Positions 40,130 through 49,596 of a DNA stretch of 52,874 bases are shown one piece after another. The stretch is from JAKQHY01 sp034429475 (GTDB lineage Bacteria; Chloroflexota; Anaerolineae; B4-G1; SLSP01), in assembly GCA_034429475.1 (NCBI GenBank), contig DAOUGD010000086.1:1-52874 (forward strand), written 5' to 3'. Each line of letters begins with the position of its first letter. The stretch's first letter is position 1. The notes beneath the pieces were generated by a model. The model searched no databases. It was not told where the DNA came from and worked only from the letters and a program-made list of their open reading frames with translations. Position numbers and translations under genes: made by a program.

Positions 40130-42610
40130 ATGAGCAAGTCTAATGGAACTGCATCAACACAAAAAAAGTCGTCTGCCAAGACCGCCAAGTCTGCCGGCCA
40201 ATCGGGAGCGGCGGGGCCAAAAATCAACGGGCACAAGCCGTCCACGCGACGGACTTCCACCAAGTCGCGCCGGCGCGCTGAGCCGCGCCCGTCGTGGTGG
40301 AGCCAACTGACGTGGGATCAGAAGCTGGACTATCTGGGATGGGCGCTGTTCATCGTGGCCCTGCTGTCTTTCCTCAGCTTACTATCCACCAACCAGGGGA
40401 AATTGACCGGCTGGTGGTTGGGGGTCCTCGCCAGCACCTTTGGGTGGGGTATGTACGTCGTGCCGATCTTTTTGGGCGCCGTCGGCCTGTGGCTCGTCCT
40501 ACGCCGGTTTGGCGACCGTATCCCCACCCCCGATCCGGAGCAAGTCGTCGGGGTCAGCCTGGGCTTCTTTGTCTCGCTGACGACACTGCACTTAGTCGTC
40601 AGTTTTATCCGGACGGCGGATCTGTATGACCTGGGAAGGGAAGGGCTGGGGGGTGGGCTGATCGGCGCAGCGCTGCTGGACCTCGGCATCAAAGGATTGG
40701 GACAGGTCGGAACTATCATCGTCTTGCTGCTTCTCTGGGTCGTCGTCATCACCTTCTCGGTGGGCATTTCGCCAGCGGATGCCATCCAGATGCTTATGCA
40801 TCAGCCGCGCGAAGAAGATGAAGTCCCCATTTATTCTGCCGCCGGCGAATCCCGGCAAATCCCCTTGCCGGACGAGGTGATGACGCCTACCGGCGTGCCA
40901 CTGCCCGCCCCCAAAATTCTCGGCGCGGAGCCGGAACCGCCAGCGCGCAAGGCTGATGGAAAACGCAAGAAGAAGATGGAGGGGCCAGAAATTCACGGAA
41001 CGCCACACAACGGCAACGGCGCCGCCAACATCGAAGTATTGCCGCTGGACTCGCAGGTGTGGCGGCTGCCCACGGTGAACCAAATCCTGGAACAGGGCAG
41101 CGAGCAATATTTCAGCGAAGACCTGGTGCGCAAGCAGTCGCGCATCATCGAGGAGACGTTGCTCAGTCTAGGCGCGCCGGTGCGCGTCCAGGAGATTAAC
41201 ACCGGGCCAGTGGTCACGCAGTACGGCGTCGAGCCGCTGTTCATCACCAGCCGCACGGGCACCACCACCAAAGTCAAGGTCAGCAAGATTGCCAACCTGG
41301 CCGACGACCTGGCGCTGGCGCTTTCCGCGCGCAGCATCCGTATCCAGGCGCCCATCCCCGGCAAGGGCCTGGTGGGCGTCGAAGTTCCCAATGAGGAATC
41401 CACGGTTGTTTCTCTGCTGGACGTGATGGAATCGGAGATGTTCGGCAAGCTCAAAGGACGGCTGCGGCTGGGGCTGGGTCAGGATGTGTCGGGGCAGGCG
41501 GCCTCCGCCGACCTGCGCTCGATGCCGCACTTACTGATCGCCGGGGCCACCGGGTCGGGAAAGTCGGTCTGCGTGAACTCGGTTATCGCCGCGCTGCTGC
41601 TGCAAAACTCGCCGGACACGCTGCGGATGTTGATGGTGGACCCCAAGCGCGTCGAGCTGACCCAGTACAACGGGATTCCACACTTGCTGTCGCCGGTGAT
41701 GGTGGATGTGGAGAAAGTGGTTCCGGCGCTGCGCTGGGTAATGCGGGAAATGGATAGTCGTTACCGCCGCTTCGCCCAGCTCGGCGCGCGCAATATTGAG
41801 GACTTCAATCAGCGCGTCCAAAAGAGCGGCGAGGACACCCCCATCCCCTACATCACGGTCGTCATTGACGAATTGGCCGACATGATGATGCAGTCGCCCG
41901 AAGAAACGGAGCGGGTGATCTGCCGGCTGGCGCAGATGGCGCGCGCGACCGGCATCCACCTCATCATCGCCACCCAACGGCCCAGCGTGGATGTGGTGAC
42001 GGGGTTGATCAAGGCCAACTTCCCGGCGCGGATCGCTTTCGCAGTGGCGTCGTCGGTGGATTCGCGGGTGATCCTGGACATGCCCGGCGCGGAGCGGTTG
42101 CTGGGGCGGGGGGATATGCTCTTCATGCCGCCCGACGTCAGCCAGCCGCTGCGCTTGCAGGGCGCGTTTGTGTCGGACCGGGAGTTGGATCGGCTGATCC
42201 AGTTCTGGCGCAACGCCGTGGAGCCGGGTAAAGCACCGGAACAGGTCATCCTGACGAAGCTCCCGGCGGCGGCGGCGCCGACGGCTATGGATTTTGACGA
42301 AGAACCCGTCCAGGAGCCAATGTTCACCGATCTGGACGATATGACGCCCTCAGAGGGCATGGAGGACGCGCTGATGCCCTCCTCCGTCGAAATCTTCCTG
42401 GCAGAAAATCGCGCCTCGACCTCGCTGTTGCAGCGGCGGCTGCGCATCGGCTACACTCGCGCCGCCCGTCTGATGGACGTATTGACCGACAAGGGGATTG
42501 TGACCCTGGAAACGAAGGGACAATTCCGGGGCATCAACCGCGCCCTGGCCGAGTCCTGGCTGCAATCAGTGAATCCAGTAGACGCACTTGACGACGCGCC
42601 GCCTTTTTAA
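40130..42610 (+). CDS. ftsK: DNA translocase FtsK/SpoIIIE
   Basis: An 826-residue translocase: basic N-terminus (about 1-55), four membrane helices (about 70-220), a short linker, the alpha/beta motor with Walker A GATGSGKS near residue 472 and Walker B VVIDELADMM, and a C-terminal gamma winged helix (LLQRRLRIGYTRAARLMDVL) that reads orientation sequences. It pumps chromosome DNA through the division septum. The short linker is more like SpoIIIE than E. coli FtsK. The ATG at 40130 follows AGGAAC. TGGTATCAT ten nt upstream could be an internal extended -10, but no -35 is visible. Confidence 0.95.
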   Translation: MSKSNGTASTQKKSSAKTAKSAGQSGAAGPKINGHKPSTRRTSTKSRRRAEPRPSWWSQLTWDQKLDYLGWALFIVALLSFLSLLSTNQGKLTGWWLGVLASTFGWGMYVVPIFLGAVGLWLVLRRFGDRIPTPDPEQVVGVSLGFFVSLTTLHLVVSFIRTADLYDLGREGLGGGLIGAALLDLGIKGLGQVGTIIVLLLLWVVVITFSVGISPADAIQMLMHQPREEDEVPIYSAAGESRQIPLPDEVMTPTGVPLPAPKILGAEPEPPARKADGKRKKKMEGPEIHGTPHNGNGAANIEVLPLDSQVWRLPTVNQILEQGSEQYFSEDLVRKQSRIIEETLLSLGAPVRVQEINTGPVVTQYGVEPLFITSRTGTTTKVKVSKIANLADDLALALSARSIRIQAPIPGKGLVGVEVPNEESTVVSLLDVMESEMFGKLKGRLRLGLGQDVSGQAASADLRSMPHLLIAGATGSGKSVCVNSVIAALLLQNSPDTLRMLMVDPKRVELTQYNGIPHLLSPVMVDVEKVVPALRWVMREMDSRYRRFAQLGARNIEDFNQRVQKSGEDTPIPYITVVIDELADMMMQSPEETERVICRLAQMARATGIHLIIATQRPSVDVVTGLIKANFPARIAFAVASSVDSRVILDMPGAERLLGRGDMLFMPPDVSQPLRLQGAFVSDRELDRLIQFWRNAVEPGKAPEQVILTKLPAAAAPTAMDFDEEPVQEPMFTDLDDMTPSEGMEDALMPSSVEIFLAENRASTSLLQRRLRIGYTRAARLMDVLTDKGIVTLETKGQFRGINRALAESWLQSVNPVDALDDAPPF

Positions 42611-42614
42611 AAGC

Positions 42615-42656
42615 AACCTTCCCGGAGACCGCTCGATAATCTCCGGGAAGGTTTTT
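42615..42656 (+). terminator. Rho-independent terminator after ftsK
   Basis: AACCTTCCCGGAGA and TCTCCGGGAAGGTT form a perfect 14-bp stem with an 11-nt loop and TTT tail. It ends the radA-ftsK transcript. Confidence 0.9.
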
Positions 42657-42678
42657 ATGCCGAGAAATCTTAAAATCC

Positions 42679-42996
42679 CTACTTGTGGCGCTTCAATTCA
42701 GGCCAGGCGGTCCTGCGTTTGGGATCGGCGGGGGTGTCAATCATCTGCCGCACGGCGTCGGCGATTTGTTGGGCGTTGAACCCTTCCATATGCGCCCCCA
42801 GAGACTCCAATGCGGACGCTTCTTCTGCCGAAAGTTCACGCCCCAATTTAGCCTCCAACTCCGCCATCGCCAGCAATAGCGCTTGCTGATCCTCGTCCAA
42901 CGCTTTGCTGCCTTTCTCCTGCAACCACTGCGCCTTGCCGGGATTGAACAGGGTTTCCGTTTCTTTCTTTGATGGGTCATGATCAGATTCGTGCAT
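42679..42996 (-). CDS. Small charged helical protein, unknown function
   Basis: A 105-residue soluble protein, rich in E, K, Q and A. The middle (ALLLAMAELEAKLGREL) and later segment (FNAQQIADAVRQMID) are predicted helices; no membrane segment or known motif is seen. AGGAGGGAGAT precedes the ATG, which supports a real gene. It converges on ftsK and diverges from the HAD gene, with 48 nt between the two starts. Confidence 0.65.
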   Translation of the reverse strand: MHESDHDPSKKETETLFNPGKAQWLQEKGSKALDEDQQALLLAMAELEAKLGRELSAEEASALESLGAHMEGFNAQQIADAVRQMIDTPADPKRRTAWPELKRHK

Positions 42997-43044
42997 ATCT
43001 CCCTCCTGCGATTTATTTTAACACAGAAACGACAAGGGTAAACT

Positions 43045-43719
43045 ATGAAAACCTCGCAACAGACCATTCCGTGGGCCAACATCCGGGCCTGGTGCTTCGA
43101 TCTGGATGGCACTTTGATGGACACCGACGATCAAGCGGTAGAGACAACGGCGCGGCGGTTACGGCTCCTAGGAGAAGTGCGCGCGCGGCGGCTGGCGCGG
43201 CGGCTGGTGATGCTGGGCGAAACGCCGCTGAACAACGTGATCACCTTGTTGGACATGGTCGGACTGGACGCATTCCTATTCGCAGTCAAAAACCTGCTCA
43301 GCGGCCCCACCCAACCGACGTTTCGCATCATTGCCGGCGTCCAACCGCTAGTAGCCCATCTGGCAGAACGAAATGTGTTGGCGGTGGTCTCCACCCGCTC
43401 ACACGAGGCCGCGGTCGCCTTCCTGGTGCAGCACGCGCTCACCGATTACTTCCAGTTGTTGGTGACGCAGGAGACCACGCGGCGGCTCAAGCCCCATCCG
43501 CAGCCGGTTCTCTATGCTACCGCCCAACTCCACGTCCCACCAGAACAATGTGTGATGGTGGGAGACACGACGGTGGACGTTCTGTCCGCCCGGCGGGCCG
43601 GCGCGTGGGCCGTCGGCGTCCTCTGTGGTTTTGGAGAAGAGAAAGAGCTGTGGCGCGCGGGGGCGCATGTTGTTTTGCCCTCGACGGCGGATTTATTGCC
43701 ATTTGTTCCTGATAATTGA
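43045..43719 (+). CDS. HAD-superfamily phosphatase
   Basis: A 224-residue haloacid dehalogenase-type hydrolase. Motif I is FDLDGTLMD (nucleophile aspartate and acid), motif II VVSTRS, motif III lysine in RRLKPHPQP and motif IV GDTTVD. An alpha-helical cap lies between motifs I and II, like phosphoglycolate phosphatase or pyrophosphatase PpaX. The substrate is unknown. The Shine-Dalgarno is weak. It precedes the SPFH genes, which have their own promoter. Confidence 0.8.
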   Translation: MKTSQQTIPWANIRAWCFDLDGTLMDTDDQAVETTARRLRLLGEVRARRLARRLVMLGETPLNNVITLLDMVGLDAFLFAVKNLLSGPTQPTFRIIAGVQPLVAHLAERNVLAVVSTRSHEAAVAFLVQHALTDYFQLLVTQETTRRLKPHPQPVLYATAQLHVPPEQCVMVGDTTVDVLSARRAGAWAVGVLCGFGEEKELWRAGAHVVLPSTADLLPFVPDN

Positions 43720-43727
43720 ACGGAGAG

Positions 43728-43756
43728 TTGCGTTAAAACGAAAAAACTATTACAAT
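43728..43756 (+). promoter_or_regulatory. Promoter of the SPFH gene pair
   Basis: TTGCGT (43728-43733) and TACAAT (43751-43756) are separated by 17 bp. The leader to the first SPFH start is about 40 nt and contains GGAGG. Confidence 0.65.
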
Positions 43757-43803
43757 TATTAAGGAATCAATACTTTCACTCTGAAACGGAGGAAATAACC
43801 TCT

Positions 43804-45561
43804 ATGTTGACTACACTGTTAACGCGACCGATGTTCACACTTGTCATTGAAATCGTACTGGCCTCTTTACTCGCCCTGGTAATAGGGTATGTATTAAACA
43901 GGAAAGGAGGATTAGGGGCAGGGCTATGGACGGGAGCGGCCACAGTCATCGCTAACCTGATCTTGCTAATTCCGGTTCTCCTCCTTGCCAGTTATTTTCT
44001 GCCCTTCAACCAACTCGCCCTCAATGCCGGGCAATTCTCACCAGACGCCGCCTCACATTTGGCCAACACTTACCTTGTATTTGAAGTCGCCATTTGGACA
44101 ACGATGTTATCCGCCGTGGTCGGCTACACGTTCAACACGGATGAGGGGATGCTCATTCTAACCGGCGCGGCTACAGTGGCCGCCTTTTTTTGTATCCTGG
44201 CTGCGGCCCTGCCCTTTTATCCGTTCGGTTTCCGTGACACCAGTTGGCTTTTAGCCATTGCCGTGGCTCTCATTGGGGTCGCCGGCGCCAGAATCTTTTC
44301 TAATATGTTTTTGAGCAAAAAGGGATTTCTGGTGCTGGTCGTCCTGTGGGCTGAATACGTGTTAGCCTGCTGGATTGGTTACGTCGTAGCCGGACGTATC
44401 GGGTTCTTGCTCATCACTTTGCCCTCCCAGTTGGTTCTGATGGCGCTGCTCTATTTCGTTTCCGGGCTGATATTGCCCTCGCAAGACCCCGCTCAAAGAA
44501 ACAAGATATTTAGAAGCCTCCTCACCTTCAACCTGGGAACCCAATATCCCTATTACGTCATTGAAGATTGGCGCAACCGGAGCACGCTCGGACAGAAGAA
44601 GCCCGAACCGCGCGTACCGGGAGACCCCTTTGGGGAAGAGTTCGCCGGGCCGGGAATTATTTTGAACCGCTGCGATCAGGCGGTCGTTACCTCCACCGGG
44701 CCAAAATTTACGATTCACCCCCCCGGATTAAGTTTTACCGAGAAATTCCAGACGCTGTATACGGATGTGGATTTGCGTCCGCAACTCCGCGTGCTCACCG
44801 TCGAGGCGGAAACCAAAGATGGGATCAAGGTCAAGGTATTGGCTTTCGCGCCCCATCGCATCAACACCGGCGGACGCACACCGCAACTGGGAGAATCCTA
44901 TCCGTATGACGAAGAGGCGATGGTAAAAGCTGTCTACCAAAACGCGGTCGTCCAACACGAGTGGAACAGCACACCGGATGGAATCGCGGAAGGGGTAAAG
45001 ACGGTACCCTGGTATGAACTGGTGTTGCTCAAAGCGCCGCCCATCCTCAAGGATATTATTGCCAACTATACTTGCGACCAACTGCATCAGCCGGGCGACC
45101 CGCGTGTGGAAATCGCCGGCCAATTTTCCGCCCGGATGAAAGAAGTGATGGCGCCGTTCGGCATTGAAATGGTGGGCGGCGGCATCAGCAACATCATAGT
45201 GCCGGATAACGTCAACGATCAGCGCATCAAGAGTTGGGAAGCCAAATGGGAAGGGAAGATTGATGTGGCAGTCGGCAAGGCCGAAGCTGAAGTTGAGCAG
45301 CAACTGCGGCACATCGAAGGGGAAGTACGGGCCGAGCTATTACAAGAGTTGGCAGAGATTCTTCTCAAAGAGAAATCGGAGCAGGTGCAGGAAGGCTTGC
45401 TCATCCAGCAGTTGATTGAAGCCTTAGGCGTTAAAGCCTTCGATAAGTCCGAGTCTGTGACACGGGTTCTAGAGCAGGCGGAATTGTTACGCCGCCAATC
45501 CACCTCTGCTGATTCCGGGGTGATGCTTGATCTGCTAGGAATGACGAGGGCCGCGCAATGA
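43804..45561 (+). CDS. Polytopic membrane protein with SPFH-like domain (SPFH-A)
   Basis: A 585-residue protein. About seven membrane helices fill residues 11-222. A cytoplasmic linker follows, then an SPFH/band-7-like domain about 281-475 (GPGIILNRCDQAVVTS, VLTVEAETKDGIKVKV, IEMVGGGISNIIVPD) and a charged coiled coil about 478-545 (VGKAEAEVEQQLRHIEGEV). SPFH proteins form large ring cages on membranes and organise proteases or lipids. Having seven helices instead of one hairpin is unusual. Its stop overlaps the next gene's start (ATGA), so the two are made together. Confidence 0.75.
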   Translation: MLTTLLTRPMFTLVIEIVLASLLALVIGYVLNRKGGLGAGLWTGAATVIANLILLIPVLLLASYFLPFNQLALNAGQFSPDAASHLANTYLVFEVAIWTTMLSAVVGYTFNTDEGMLILTGAATVAAFFCILAAALPFYPFGFRDTSWLLAIAVALIGVAGARIFSNMFLSKKGFLVLVVLWAEYVLACWIGYVVAGRIGFLLITLPSQLVLMALLYFVSGLILPSQDPAQRNKIFRSLLTFNLGTQYPYYVIEDWRNRSTLGQKKPEPRVPGDPFGEEFAGPGIILNRCDQAVVTSTGPKFTIHPPGLSFTEKFQTLYTDVDLRPQLRVLTVEAETKDGIKVKVLAFAPHRINTGGRTPQLGESYPYDEEAMVKAVYQNAVVQHEWNSTPDGIAEGVKTVPWYELVLLKAPPILKDIIANYTCDQLHQPGDPRVEIAGQFSARMKEVMAPFGIEMVGGGISNIIVPDNVNDQRIKSWEAKWEGKIDVAVGKAEAEVEQQLRHIEGEVRAELLQELAEILLKEKSEQVQEGLLIQQLIEALGVKAFDKSESVTRVLEQAELLRRQSTSADSGVMLDLLGMTRAAQ

Positions 45562-47279
45562 AAAAGTTAATCCAACTCCTCAAGGTTTGGTTCAAGGGCG
45601 CCTTAGGGCTGGTTTTGCTCCTGGCTATCCTGGGAATTCTGAGTCTGGTGGCCGTGTCGCTAAGCTACCTCAACTATAACCCGCCCATTGTCCCCGTGTG
45701 TCCGGTGGAAGAAGCGTCCACGGTTATCGGGGCCGCCGATAGCAATGGCCAGGTAGTCAACGCGGTTATCCGCGAAGTTTCCCCCAGCAACCGTAAAATT
45801 CATGTCCGCCTGAATGGGACCGGTGTGGTGGAAAGCGAATTCGGCACCAATGACTGGCGGCCCATCATCGCGCTCAAAGAGATCATACCGTCCGAGACAA
45901 CGGGAAGCCCGCTGGCTGCCAACCTCAGTATTTTTGACACCATCCCCGAAGGCAAATATCAGGTCAGCATTATTTTCGTGAACAATGATGCCATCCCACA
46001 AACTGCTACGTGCAAACTCCTCATCACAGCGCAAGTCACATCCCAGGGAACTCAATATAAAGTGGAAAGTCGCACCCAGACTCCGACTCAAAATGAAGCG
46101 ACCCAACTGGTCAGACGGGTAGTGATGGGCGTTATCCCTGGCTGTATTGTCCTGATTCTGGTCGCTCTGGCCGCGGGCCGCTTTATGCGCACCTTCTACG
46201 ACCAGCCCCTGATGAAAGGTCTGCGTTTCCTGAGTCACCGTATTTTCGGACGTCCCAGCGCCAAAAAACCGGTCGTACTCGTAACAGCCGAGGGAGGATT
46301 GTTCGGCGATGAGTTTTCACAAAAAGTTGGCGGCCCGGCCTTGATGGTCATACGCCAGGATAATGCCAAAGCTGTCGTGTTGGAGCAGGGTGGCAAACTC
46401 ACCCAGGTTGCGTATGGCTCGGCTTACGTGCAGTTGGAGCCGTTTGAGAGAATCTGGGACGTCCTCGACCTGCGCCCGCAGCGTTGGGTCTACAAAGTGA
46501 AGGCGATTACGAAAGATGGGATTATCGTGGATTACGAGGCGGAGGTGCAATTTCAGATAGACATTCCCGATGATCCCAAAGTTGCGAAAGCCAACATCTT
46601 CAAAGCAGCTACCTCCAAACGAATTCGCGACGCCAATCGCACCGAGCCTGATCGGGTAATGACGTGGGATAAACAAATCGTTATCGGTGCTATGGAAGGC
46701 AAGCTACGTGGGATTCTGGCCCTTTACGACCTGGATGACCTGTTGGAAGTCGGACAGCGCCGCGCCATTCGCCAGCAATTGCAAGAAGCGCTCGACAAAA
46801 CCGCGCCCGACTTTGGGGTGAAGATATTGGACGTTGCACTGCACAATATCGAGTTTAACGGAAAGGTGCTTGACCAATGGTTCGAAAAATGGCAGACCGA
46901 ACGCGACGCCAAGGTACAGGAAGTTCTGGCAAAAGGCCGCGCCCGGCGCATTGAAGAACGCGAAAGAGCCAAGAACCAGGTGCGCCAAGAATTGCTTTCC
47001 CAAACCGTCAAAATCTTGAAAGATATGGCGCAACGTCACGACTTACCGCTTGCGCAAGTTTCGGAAAACTATGTGCGCTTGAGTTTTATTGAAATGTTGC
47101 GGAGCGCCGCTTCCGAAAGAACGCCCTATATGTCCGATTACATGGTGCGGACGCTCGCCCACCTGCAAAATTTACTGGCTTCGTCGCCAGGGGCATCGAA
47201 TTCACAGTCAGGAACCACACCCTCGCAGCCCGGAACGCCACCACCACAGTTAGGAAGCGCAACGCCGCAAAACAAATAA
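45558..47279 (+). CDS. Membrane protein with SPFH-like domain (SPFH-B)
   Basis: A 573-residue protein with a membrane helix at about 14-36, a 150-residue extracytoplasmic beta-rich domain with two cysteines (C48 and C152), a second helix at about 187-208, and an SPFH-like domain about 250-430 (AKAVVLEQGGK, VYKVKAITKDGIIVDYEAEV, VKILDVALHNIEFN). A basic coiled coil (KGRARRIEERERAKNQV) and a low-complexity Ser/Pro/Gln tail follow. Together with SPFH-A it is a plausible two-subunit complex, in the manner of HflK/HflC but with different anchors. A strong terminator follows. Confidence 0.75.
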   Translation: MKKLIQLLKVWFKGALGLVLLLAILGILSLVAVSLSYLNYNPPIVPVCPVEEASTVIGAADSNGQVVNAVIREVSPSNRKIHVRLNGTGVVESEFGTNDWRPIIALKEIIPSETTGSPLAANLSIFDTIPEGKYQVSIIFVNNDAIPQTATCKLLITAQVTSQGTQYKVESRTQTPTQNEATQLVRRVVMGVIPGCIVLILVALAAGRFMRTFYDQPLMKGLRFLSHRIFGRPSAKKPVVLVTAEGGLFGDEFSQKVGGPALMVIRQDNAKAVVLEQGGKLTQVAYGSAYVQLEPFERIWDVLDLRPQRWVYKVKAITKDGIIVDYEAEVQFQIDIPDDPKVAKANIFKAATSKRIRDANRTEPDRVMTWDKQIVIGAMEGKLRGILALYDLDDLLEVGQRRAIRQQLQEALDKTAPDFGVKILDVALHNIEFNGKVLDQWFEKWQTERDAKVQEVLAKGRARRIEERERAKNQVRQELLSQTVKILKDMAQRHDLPLAQVSENYVRLSFIEMLRSAASERTPYMSDYMVRTLAHLQNLLASSPGASNSQSGTTPSQPGTPPPQLGSATPQNK

Positions 47280-47317
47280 CGGGCAGTGAACACTCCCCAG
47301 TACAACCATAGCCTCTT

Positions 47318-47354
47318 GCTCCGGGTTTCTCCGTGGGAAACCCGGAGCTTTTTT
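47318..47354 (+). terminator. Rho-independent terminator after the SPFH pair
   Basis: GCTCCGGGTTTC and GAAACCCGGAGC form a perfect 12-bp stem with loop TCCGTGG and a tail of six T. Confidence 0.9.
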
Positions 47355-47359
47355 CTCGT

Positions 47360-47387
47360 TTGCCCCCTTCCTTCTCCGTGTTACAAT
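47360..47387 (+). promoter_or_regulatory. Promoter directly in front of uvrD/pcrA
   Basis: TTGCCC (47360-47365) and TACAAT (47382-47387), 16-bp spacer, with TGT before the -10 (extended -10). The ATG begins 7 nt after the -10, so RNA would start at or next to the start codon. Confidence 0.55.
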
Positions 47388-47394
47388 AGGCGCA

Positions 47395-49578
47395 ATGGAC
47401 AATACAAACCATCCACTCCTGAAAATATTGAACGCGCAACAGCGCGCGGCAGTCACCACGCCGGACGGCCCGGTGCTCGTGTTGGCCGGGCCGGGATCGG
47501 GGAAGACGCGCGTACTGACGCACCGTGTCGCCTGGATGTTGTCCGAAATGCGCGTGCAACCCTGGCGCGTCCTGGCCGTCACCTTTACCAACAAGGCCGC
47601 CCGCGAGATGCGCCAACGTCTCGATCAGATGCTCGGCGAGGGGCAGGCGCACGCGATGCTGCTCGGCACCTTCCACGCTGCCTGCGCCCGCATCCTCCGC
47701 CGGGAAGCGGCGGCGGCCCGTCTCTCGCCCAACTTCGTGATTTTCGACACCGACGATCAGCTATCGGTCATGAAACAAGTCGTGGCCGACCTCGGCCTGG
47801 ACGACAAGCGCTATCGCCCACGCGGGTTGCTCAGCGCCATCTCCGCCGCCAAAAACGAGTTGATCGCGCCGACAGAATACGAGACCAAAACCTATTATGA
47901 GGAAATCGTCGCGCGCGCTTACGCGCGTTACCAGGCCACGCTCCGCAAGAACGAGGGGCTGGACTTCGACGACCTGCTCATGGAAACCGCGCTGCTGTTC
48001 AAGAACGAATCCACCGTGCTGGATACCTACCGCGAACGCTACCGCTACGTGCTGGTGGACGAATTTCAGGACACCAACATGGCGCAGTACACCATCCTGC
48101 GCTTGCTGGCGCAGGAGCATCACAGCCTGTACGCCGTCGCCGACGAAGATCAGTCTATCTACTCCTGGCGCGGCGCCGACTACCGCAATATGCGCCGGCT
48201 GCGCGAAGATTTTCCCACACTGCGCCAATTCCTGCTCGAAGAAAACTATCGCTCCACCCAGATCATCCTGGATGGCGCGCAGGCCATCATCGCCGGGAAC
48301 TCCGACCGCACGCCCAAGCACCTCTTCACCCGCAAAAGCGGCGGGACGCCGATTACGCTGCACGAGGCCTACGATGAACAGGAAGAGGCCACCTACGTGG
48401 CGCGCGAAATCCAGAATTTGCTGCGCACCCGCCATTCTTACAACGACATCGCCGTGATGTACCGCACCAATGCCCAGTCTCGCGCGCTGGAAGAGGCCCT
48501 GATGCGCTACAACATCCCCTACCGCCTCATCGGGGCGACGCGCTTCTATTCCCGTCGTGAGGTCAAAGACGTGCTGGCGTACCTGCGCCTGGTGCAAAAT
48601 CCCGACGACGACGTCAGTCTGATGCGCGCCATCAACGTGCCGCCGCGCGGGATCGGCGCGCGCACCGTGGAAGGTGTGGCGGCCGCCGCCCAACAACGGG
48701 GAAGTAGTTACTACCAGGGATTGCTGTACGTCATCCAGCAGAACCATCTCGGCGGACGCGCCCTCAATGCGCTGCGCGCTTTTGCCACGCTGATCCAGAC
48801 GTGGCAGGGCCTACGCGAGCAGCTCAGCGTGGCGGAATTGCTCACCCGCATCCTGACCGATACCGATTACGAGCATTACCTGCGCGACGGCAGCGACGAG
48901 GGCGACGCGCGTTGGGAAAACGTGCAGGCCCTGCGCGGCGTCGTCGCCGACGCGCCCAACATTGCGCTGGCCGACTTTCTCACCGAAGTCGCGCTGGTGG
49001 CGGACGTGGATGAGCTGGCCGAAGAAGTCGTCGCCGTCACGCTGCTCACCCTGCACAGCGCCAAGGGGTTGGAATATTCGGTGGTGTTCATCACCGGGCT
49101 GGAAGAGGGGATGCTGCCGCACAGCCGCTCACTGGATACACCGGAGGAAGTGGCCGAGGAACGCCGCCTGCTCTACGTCGGGATGACGCGCGCCGAACAA
49201 CGCCTCTACCTGACCCACGCTTTCCGCCGCAGTTGGGGGTATCAAGGCGAAAACAGCGGCCCATCCTCCCCATCGCGGTTCCTGGAAGACCTGCCCGACG
49301 CGGTCTTGGCGCACACGGGCAAGTCGCAGAAGAAGACAAAGTCCAGTTGGACGACATCCTCCTGGACGACAGCGCGGCCTTCCGCAACCCCGCCGCCTGC
49401 GCCGTCCCTGCAATACCATCGGGGACAGCGCGTCCGGCACACCCACTACGGCGAGGGCATCATCCTGGAAAGCCAGCTCGATGGACGCAGCGAAATGGTG
49501 ACCGTACACTTTGAAGGCATCGGCGTCAAACGGCTGCTGGCAAGCATGGCGCCGCTGGAAGTGTTGGCGGAGCATTAG
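47395..49578 (+). CDS. pcrA: UvrD/PcrA-type DNA helicase
   Basis: A 727-residue superfamily 1A helicase. Q-motif LNAQQRAAV, Walker A GPGSGKT at residues 32-38, Walker B VDEFQDTN, motif III DEDQSIYSWRGAD, motif IV YRTNAQSRALEEAL, and motifs V-VI LHSAKGLEYSVVFITGLEEGMLPH and EERRLLYVGMTRA are all present. A C-terminal basic linker leads to a Tudor-like domain (GQRVRHTHYGEGII). It works in nucleotide excision and mismatch repair and clears stalled polymerase. No Shine-Dalgarno precedes the ATG. Confidence 0.95.
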   Translation: MDNTNHPLLKILNAQQRAAVTTPDGPVLVLAGPGSGKTRVLTHRVAWMLSEMRVQPWRVLAVTFTNKAAREMRQRLDQMLGEGQAHAMLLGTFHAACARILRREAAAARLSPNFVIFDTDDQLSVMKQVVADLGLDDKRYRPRGLLSAISAAKNELIAPTEYETKTYYEEIVARAYARYQATLRKNEGLDFDDLLMETALLFKNESTVLDTYRERYRYVLVDEFQDTNMAQYTILRLLAQEHHSLYAVADEDQSIYSWRGADYRNMRRLREDFPTLRQFLLEENYRSTQIILDGAQAIIAGNSDRTPKHLFTRKSGGTPITLHEAYDEQEEATYVAREIQNLLRTRHSYNDIAVMYRTNAQSRALEEALMRYNIPYRLIGATRFYSRREVKDVLAYLRLVQNPDDDVSLMRAINVPPRGIGARTVEGVAAAAQQRGSSYYQGLLYVIQQNHLGGRALNALRAFATLIQTWQGLREQLSVAELLTRILTDTDYEHYLRDGSDEGDARWENVQALRGVVADAPNIALADFLTEVALVADVDELAEEVVAVTLLTLHSAKGLEYSVVFITGLEEGMLPHSRSLDTPEEVAEERRLLYVGMTRAEQRLYLTHAFRRSWGYQGENSGPSSPSRFLEDLPDAVLAHTGKSQKKTKSSWTTSSWTTARPSATPPPAPSLQYHRGQRVRHTHYGEGIILESQLDGRSEMVTVHFEGIGVKRLLASMAPLEVLAEH

Positions 49579-49596
49579 GCTTAAAGGAACGAAAAA

